From Mycolicibacterium holsaticum DSM 44478 = JCM 12374 (lineage in GTDB: Bacteria > Actinomycetota > Actinomycetes > Mycobacteriales > Mycobacteriaceae): 64,000 bases of DNA. How positions within the stretch are numbered: position 1 is the stretch's first letter; each line of letters opens with the position of its first letter. This document shows, one piece after another, positions 61,876 to 64,000 of the stretch. The stretch lies in contig NZ_CP080998.1 in NCBI RefSeq assembly GCF_019645835.1, positions 4,588,001-4,652,000 on the forward strand, written 5' to 3'. A program made the position numbers and the translations under genes. The notes beneath the pieces were generated by a model that had not been told where the DNA came from, did not search any database, and saw nothing but the letters and a program-made list of their open reading frames with translations.

Positions 61876-64000
61876 GTGCTGCACGGGATTGCACGGCTGG
61901 CCATCGTCGCGCCGCGCCGCGTCATCGCCGTGGCAGCGCTCATCACGGTGCTCGCCGCCCTGTTCGGCATCCCCGTGGCAAACCGGTTGTGCGCGTGTGG
62001 CTTCCAAGACCCCACCTCGGAGTCGACCAGAGCGACGCAGTTGCTCACCGAGAAATTCGACCACGGCGACGTGCAGCTGCTCATCGTCGTCACCGCGCCC
62101 GACGGCGCCACCAGCGCGTCTGCCCGTCATGCGGGCATCGACATCGTCGACCAGCTGCACCGCTCTGCGCACGTCGCCACCGTGACCTCCGCGTGGACCG
62201 CGCCCCCGCCGACCGACGCCCAGTTCATCAGCAAAGACGGCAGATCCGGGCTGATCATCGCGGGCATCCGCGGCGGGGAAAACGACGCGCAGCAATACGC
62301 CAAGATGCTGGCTGAACAGGTCGCCCACGACCGCGACGGCGTCACGATCCGGGCCGGCGGCGTCGCGATGGTCAACGTGCAGATCACCGAGCAGTCCCAG
62401 CGCGACGTGCTGCTGATGGAGATGATCGCGATCCCGTTGAGCTTCCTGGTGTTGGTGTGGGTGTTCGGCGGGCTGCTGGTCGCCGCGGTGCCGATCGCGG
62501 TCGGCGTGACGGCCATCCTCGGTGCGCTCGCCGTGCTGCACCTCATCACGTTCGCCACCGACGTGTCGATCTTCGCGCTCAACCTCACCGCCGCCATGGG
62601 CCTGGCGCTGGCCATCGACTACACGCTGCTGATGGTCAGCCGGTTCCGCGACGAGCTGACCGAGGGCGCCGGCCGCGACGACGCGCTGATCCGCACCATG
62701 GTCACCGCGGGCCGGACGGTGGTGTTCTCCGCGACGACGGTCGCGCTGTCGGTGGCCGCGATGGTGCTGTTCCCGATGCCCTTTCTCAGGTCGTTCGCGT
62801 ACGCCGGTGTCGCGACCGTGGGGTTGACGATGCTTGCCGCGCTGGTCGTGACGCCCGCGGCGATCGTGCTGCTCGGCGACCGGTTGAACGCGCACCGAAA
62901 GGTGCCCCGCCCCGTCGAACACCAATTCTGGTACCGCGCACCCAAATTCGTCATGTCCCACGCCATTCCGATCGGGTTGACCATCCTGGCGCTACTTTTG
63001 CTGCTCGGTGTGCCGTTCTTCGGGGTGCGGTGGGGCTTCCCCGACGACCGCGTCCTGCCACCGTCGGCGTCGTCACATCAAGCCGGCGATCAGCTGCGCA
63101 ACGACTTCGCCACCAACTTCGAGTCCGCGGTCACCGTCGTGATGCCCGACGCCGCCGACGTCGACGCCGGCGAGATGCGCCGCTACGCCGCCGATCTGGC
63201 CCGGGTGCCCGACGTCGCCGCGGTATCGCCCCCGACCGTGGCGGAAGGCAGCGCATTTTTCACCGTCGAGAGCACGGCTCCGCTGTTCACCGAACGGTCC
63301 GAAGCCCAACTCGACGGGGTGCACGCGGTGAAGGGCCCCGCAGGCAAGCCTGTGCTCATCACCGGGACCGCGCAGATCAACCGGGACAGCGTCGCCGCCA
63401 TCACCACGCGCCTGCCGCTGGTGCTCGGGGTGATCGCGGTGATCATGCTGGGGTTGCTCTTTCTGCTGACCGGCAGCGCCGTCGTCCCGCTGAAAGCGCT
63501 GGCGTTCAACGTGTTGTCGCTGACCGCCGCGTTCGGCGCGATGGTGTGGATCTTCCAGGACGGGCACCTCGACGCGCTGGGGACGACGCCCACCGGGACG
63601 CTGACCGCCAACATCGCGGTGCTGCTGTTCTGCGTCGCGTTCGGCCTGTCGATGGACTACGAGGTCTTCCTGGTCTCCCGGATCCGCGAGTTCTGGCTGG
63701 CCTCCGGGGCCGCGGAGCCGGCGACATCAGCCTGGGTCCGCACCAGCGCCGACAACGACGAGAGCGTCGCGCTCGGGGTGGCCCGCACCGCCCGCGTCAT
63801 CACCGCGGCCGCGCTGATCATGTCGATTTCGTTCGCGGCGCTGATCGCGGCCAACGTGTCGGTGCTGCGGCTGTTGGGTCTGGGGCTGACGTTGGCCGTG
63901 CTCGCCGACGCCACGCTGGTGCGAATGGTGTTGGTACCCGCGTTCATGCACCTGCTGGGTCGCTGGAACTGGTGGGCGCCCAAATGGATGTCGCGGCTGC
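61876..64000 (+). CDS. MmpL-family RND transporter (3' end outside window)
   Basis: GTG 61876 with GAAAGGA 6 bases upstream; open to the last base, giving 708 residues. N-terminal helix, periplasmic domain with TSESTRATQLLTEKFDHGD, six-helix block with LAIDYTLLMVSRFRDE, second periplasmic domain (short, about 390-500) and the second helix block with FGLSMDYEVFLVSRIREFW. The short second loop and lack of an MmpS partner suggest the MmpL3/MmpL11/MmpL13 or YdfJ side of the family. Cargo unknown. The 166-base gap upstream shows no clear site. Confidence 0.92.
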   Translation, partial: MLHGIARLAIVAPRRVIAVAALITVLAALFGIPVANRLCACGFQDPTSESTRATQLLTEKFDHGDVQLLIVVTAPDGATSASARHAGIDIVDQLHRSAHVATVTSAWTAPPPTDAQFISKDGRSGLIIAGIRGGENDAQQYAKMLAEQVAHDRDGVTIRAGGVAMVNVQITEQSQRDVLLMEMIAIPLSFLVLVWVFGGLLVAAVPIAVGVTAILGALAVLHLITFATDVSIFALNLTAAMGLALAIDYTLLMVSRFRDELTEGAGRDDALIRTMVTAGRTVVFSATTVALSVAAMVLFPMPFLRSFAYAGVATVGLTMLAALVVTPAAIVLLGDRLNAHRKVPRPVEHQFWYRAPKFVMSHAIPIGLTILALLLLLGVPFFGVRWGFPDDRVLPPSASSHQAGDQLRNDFATNFESAVTVVMPDAADVDAGEMRRYAADLARVPDVAAVSPPTVAEGSAFFTVESTAPLFTERSEAQLDGVHAVKGPAGKPVLITGTAQINRDSVAAITTRLPLVLGVIAVIMLGLLFLLTGSAVVPLKALAFNVLSLTAAFGAMVWIFQDGHLDALGTTPTGTLTANIAVLLFCVAFGLSMDYEVFLVSRIREFWLASGAAEPATSAWVRTSADNDESVALGVARTARVITAAALIMSISFAALIAANVSVLRLLGLGLTLAVLADATLVRMVLVPAFMHLLGRWNWWAPKWMSRL

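Overview
The window is high-GC actinobacterial DNA from a mycobacterium, most likely a non-tuberculous, environmental (Mycolicibacterium-type) species. The evidence is an antigen 85-type mycolyltransferase, an mmpS-mmpL pair plus a second MmpL, a WS/DGAT acyltransferase, an F420-type LLM oxidoreductase, a 13E12 (DUF222/HNH) gene with a mycobacterial LexA box, EspC-like and WXG-like type VII secretion substrates, and DUF732/DUF6307/DUF7159-type proteins. I saw no rRNA, tRNA or CRISPR array.

Layout. 0-2.1 kb: the end of recB and all of recD. 2.3-9.4 kb: a tightly packed plus-strand run with a DASS carboxylate transporter, a tartrate/D-malate dehydrogenase, an amidohydrolase, an SRPBCC protein, a sulfatase and a TspO-like membrane protein. 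9.4-11.2 kb: a secreted YdcF-type protein and an antigen 85 homologue. 11.2-15.9 kb: a minus-strand operon of quinol-type nitric oxide reductase, a cysteine-motif membrane protein, a slipin and a small membrane protein, with cyanase just upstream. 16-23.6 kb: LLM oxidoreductase, SDR, release factor 3, TetR, mmpS and mmpL.

23.7-27.6 kb is a scar region: an IS21-family relic with istA fused to istB by deletion, a 13E12 gene with an SOS box at its start, and a 5'-truncated, frameshifted copy of an esterase whose intact parent lies at 40.6-41.9 kb. 27.7-38.5 kb is accessory: DUF2293, a SWIM-zinc-finger protein, a vapBC pair, a methyltransferase, a NERD-helicase, a pRiA4b-ORF3-like protein, a zinc-ribbon protein and a frameshifted gene. 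38.6-44.2 kb: a membrane molybdopterin oxidoreductase, the esterase, a beta-lactamase-fold hydrolase, a lone RHH antitoxin remnant and a DsbA-fold protein.

44.4-54.5 kb holds an intact type VII toxin-like gene with a probable membrane immunity gene (52.3-54.5 kb) and a decayed copy of the same toxin N-terminus (44.4-45.1 kb) that abuts a broken patatin fragment. Between them lie a second vapBC, an ERCC4-Lsr2 nuclease with a one-base frameshift, the intact patatin, and a DUF7159-type protein divergent from a multi-spanning membrane protein. 54.8-64 kb: an alanine dehydrogenase-family enzyme, two short genes (DUF6307, CsbD), a WS/DGAT, a cNMP-binding protein, a molybdopterin oxidoreductase, an M15-type peptidase with 36-bp repeats and a truncated mmpL.

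Points that stand out: two families of intergenic hairpins with conserved loops, each present twice; three toxin-antitoxin-type promoters with operators built over or beside the start codon, two apparently leaderless; the ERCC4-Lsr2 architecture; the qNOR-slipin operon; and the intact-plus-decayed ESX toxin loci. Several genes are broken by single-base indels, so assembly error has to be separated from real decay.
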